From the NCBI GenBank assembly GCA_949775045.1, contig OX459098.1:15051207-15115206 (forward strand): a DNA stretch of 64,000 nt. The letters run 5' to 3'. Source of the stretch: Metridium senile. Its lineage: Eukaryota; Cnidaria; Anthozoa; Actiniaria; Metridiidae. How positions within the stretch are numbered: position 1 is the stretch's first letter; each line of letters opens with the position of its first letter. The translations under genes were made by a program, and so were the position numbers. Shown piece by piece: positions 62,880-64,000 of this stretch. A model generated the notes under the pieces. It did no database searches. It was not told the DNA's origin and saw only the letters and a list, made by a program, of their open reading frames with translations.

Positions 62880-64000
62880 CAATTTTGGTAATGGAAAGAA
62901 AGCCTCACAATAACAGATGTTTGTATAATAATTAGTTCAATTAGACATTACCTCTTGCCCCAATATTTTCAATTTACAATCTTGCAAAGTAATTTTTTTC
63001 TAAAGGGTGAGCAATATAACGTTTCTTATTAATTGGAATATCCCCGCGACGACATTATCTTCCAGAAAAATATATTTGCATTGAAAAAGCCTTGAGGCAA
63101 ACAATTAAGAGGCCTATTTTCCAAAAGGAGTGTATCGGAAAAACATTAGGGCATTCTCAATACGTCTGTTTCCCCAGATAATATATTTTCTGAAAATAAT
63201 GAAACGGCATACAGATTTATCCAATCTGTCATTATATCTTTGCATGATATTTACGTTTTCTGCTAATGCTCGAAACAATTTACTTCAAATTGAAAACAAA
63301 TACAAAGACCAACGGGTTACACTACGTACGAGGGATCCTGTTTAATTTTCAGGTGTAAATTGAATGAATCGATTGATTTGGATTAAAAAAATACTTGAAA
63401 ATGAACTTAAATAATGGATTTTTAAAAAAAGAATGTCACATCGAAGATTTCAAGATTTTTGGTCGTACTGTAAGTGCTTGGATGGACAATAAAGGACGGA
63501 CAGAAGAGTGACTGCCCGTACCACCAGCCCTGCTGGCGACAACCTGATTGATGTGAGAGAGATCACAAAATTGAATGCTCCCTGAGTTTGTAAGGTATTT
63601 TGCAAACTAAATATAAATCAATACGACAGATGTTTGTTTCTTGTTTGATCTCAAATTCATATTTCGCAGTATAACAATTATAACGGCCTGATTATACGCG
63701 TACGAGTTGCGTGCGTATTTTTCCGAGCTTCTTGGCGAGGCAACAAAAGTGCATTGGTTAAAATCGGCCGCTTTTTTTGGAGGGTAAAATACGTGTTATT
63801 CGACCCTCGAAATTTCGAATTTAAAGTCCAATCTTTGCACGAAATCGATACCCTGTAGGGTAAATTTATGTCACAGTTGGATAGTAAAGATATAGTTCAT
63901 ATTTAATCAGTCAATCAAATTGATATAAAGAGGTAAGATATTACAGTACACCTACAAATTTATCCAACATTGGTACACAAATGAATCCAGACCTATAAAT
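62880..64000. repeat. Unit spacer (start of U6), with an internal deletion
   Basis: Unit sequence to about 63678 (GCAGTATAACAATTATAAC), then directly the downstream block TTATACGCGTACGAGTTGCG that in U4 lies at 42324. Several kilobases of the normal unit are missing between. No gene before the window end. Confidence 0.65.

Noticed and set aside
1..64000. tRNA or rRNA genes
   Set aside because: I looked for A/B-box-like arrangements and rRNA-like stretches and saw none; this was by eye, and a tRNAscan run would settle it.

Overview
The window looks like AT-rich metazoan genomic DNA, most likely from a cnidarian. The evidence is intronless class A GPCR genes, CR1/L2-type LINEs and a Polinton whose proteins resemble those I know from cnidarian genomes. 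The species cannot be fixed from the sequence. There are no bacterial operons, rRNA genes or tRNA genes that I could recognise.

The framework is a tandem array of one duplicated unit. Each unit holds a single-exon, minus-strand class A GPCR gene, a promoter with a CCAAT box and an E-box, and a non-coding spacer of several kilobases. I number the units U0 to U6. U0 has lost its receptor (junction near 6178). GPCR1 is split by retroelements (15579-16082 and 19282-19791). GPCR2 (23674-24750) is intact. GPCR3 (30211-31151) has a 136-bp deletion. GPCR4 (44476-45552) and GPCR5 (61619-62695) are intact. U6 is cut by the window end. Because the units are paralogous, the unfilled units serve as empty sites, so many insertions can be dated and their target-site duplications (TSDs) read directly.

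Mobile elements explain most length differences. They include a 5'-truncated LINE with a TACTAAA duplication (1691-5254), two solo LTRs in opposite orientation, and a 5.9-kb TIR element carrying an intact 997-aa EN-RT LINE ORF (9573-15425). A CACTA-like element of 6.8 kb with AGC duplications (32009-38806) contains a nested TIR element and a 92-bp minisatellite of about 31 copies with higher-order structure. There is also a dispersed Helentron-like family, and several MITEs and foldback hairpins.

The main accessory element is an apparently intact Polinton/Maverick (46130-59399, 13,270 bp) inserted between GPCR4 and GPCR5. Its 181-bp terminal inverted repeats differ at one position. It encodes protein-primed DNA polymerase B, a DDE integrase, a packaging ATPase, a double-jelly-roll major capsid protein, a candidate minor capsid protein, a conserved 512-aa protein, five small membrane/coiled-coil/alpha-helical proteins, one further 205-aa membrane-associated protein, and a SAP-like plus Cys/His-repeat protein. 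Its composition is visibly more GC-rich than the surroundings. The TIR-proximal genes (POLB and the Cys/His protein) start inside the TIRs and share an N-terminal SAP-like head. The ten internal genes each have a TTTAAA-like motif about 20-36 bp upstream of the preferred ATG, which suggests an early/late division. I could not recognise the usual adenovirus-like protease.
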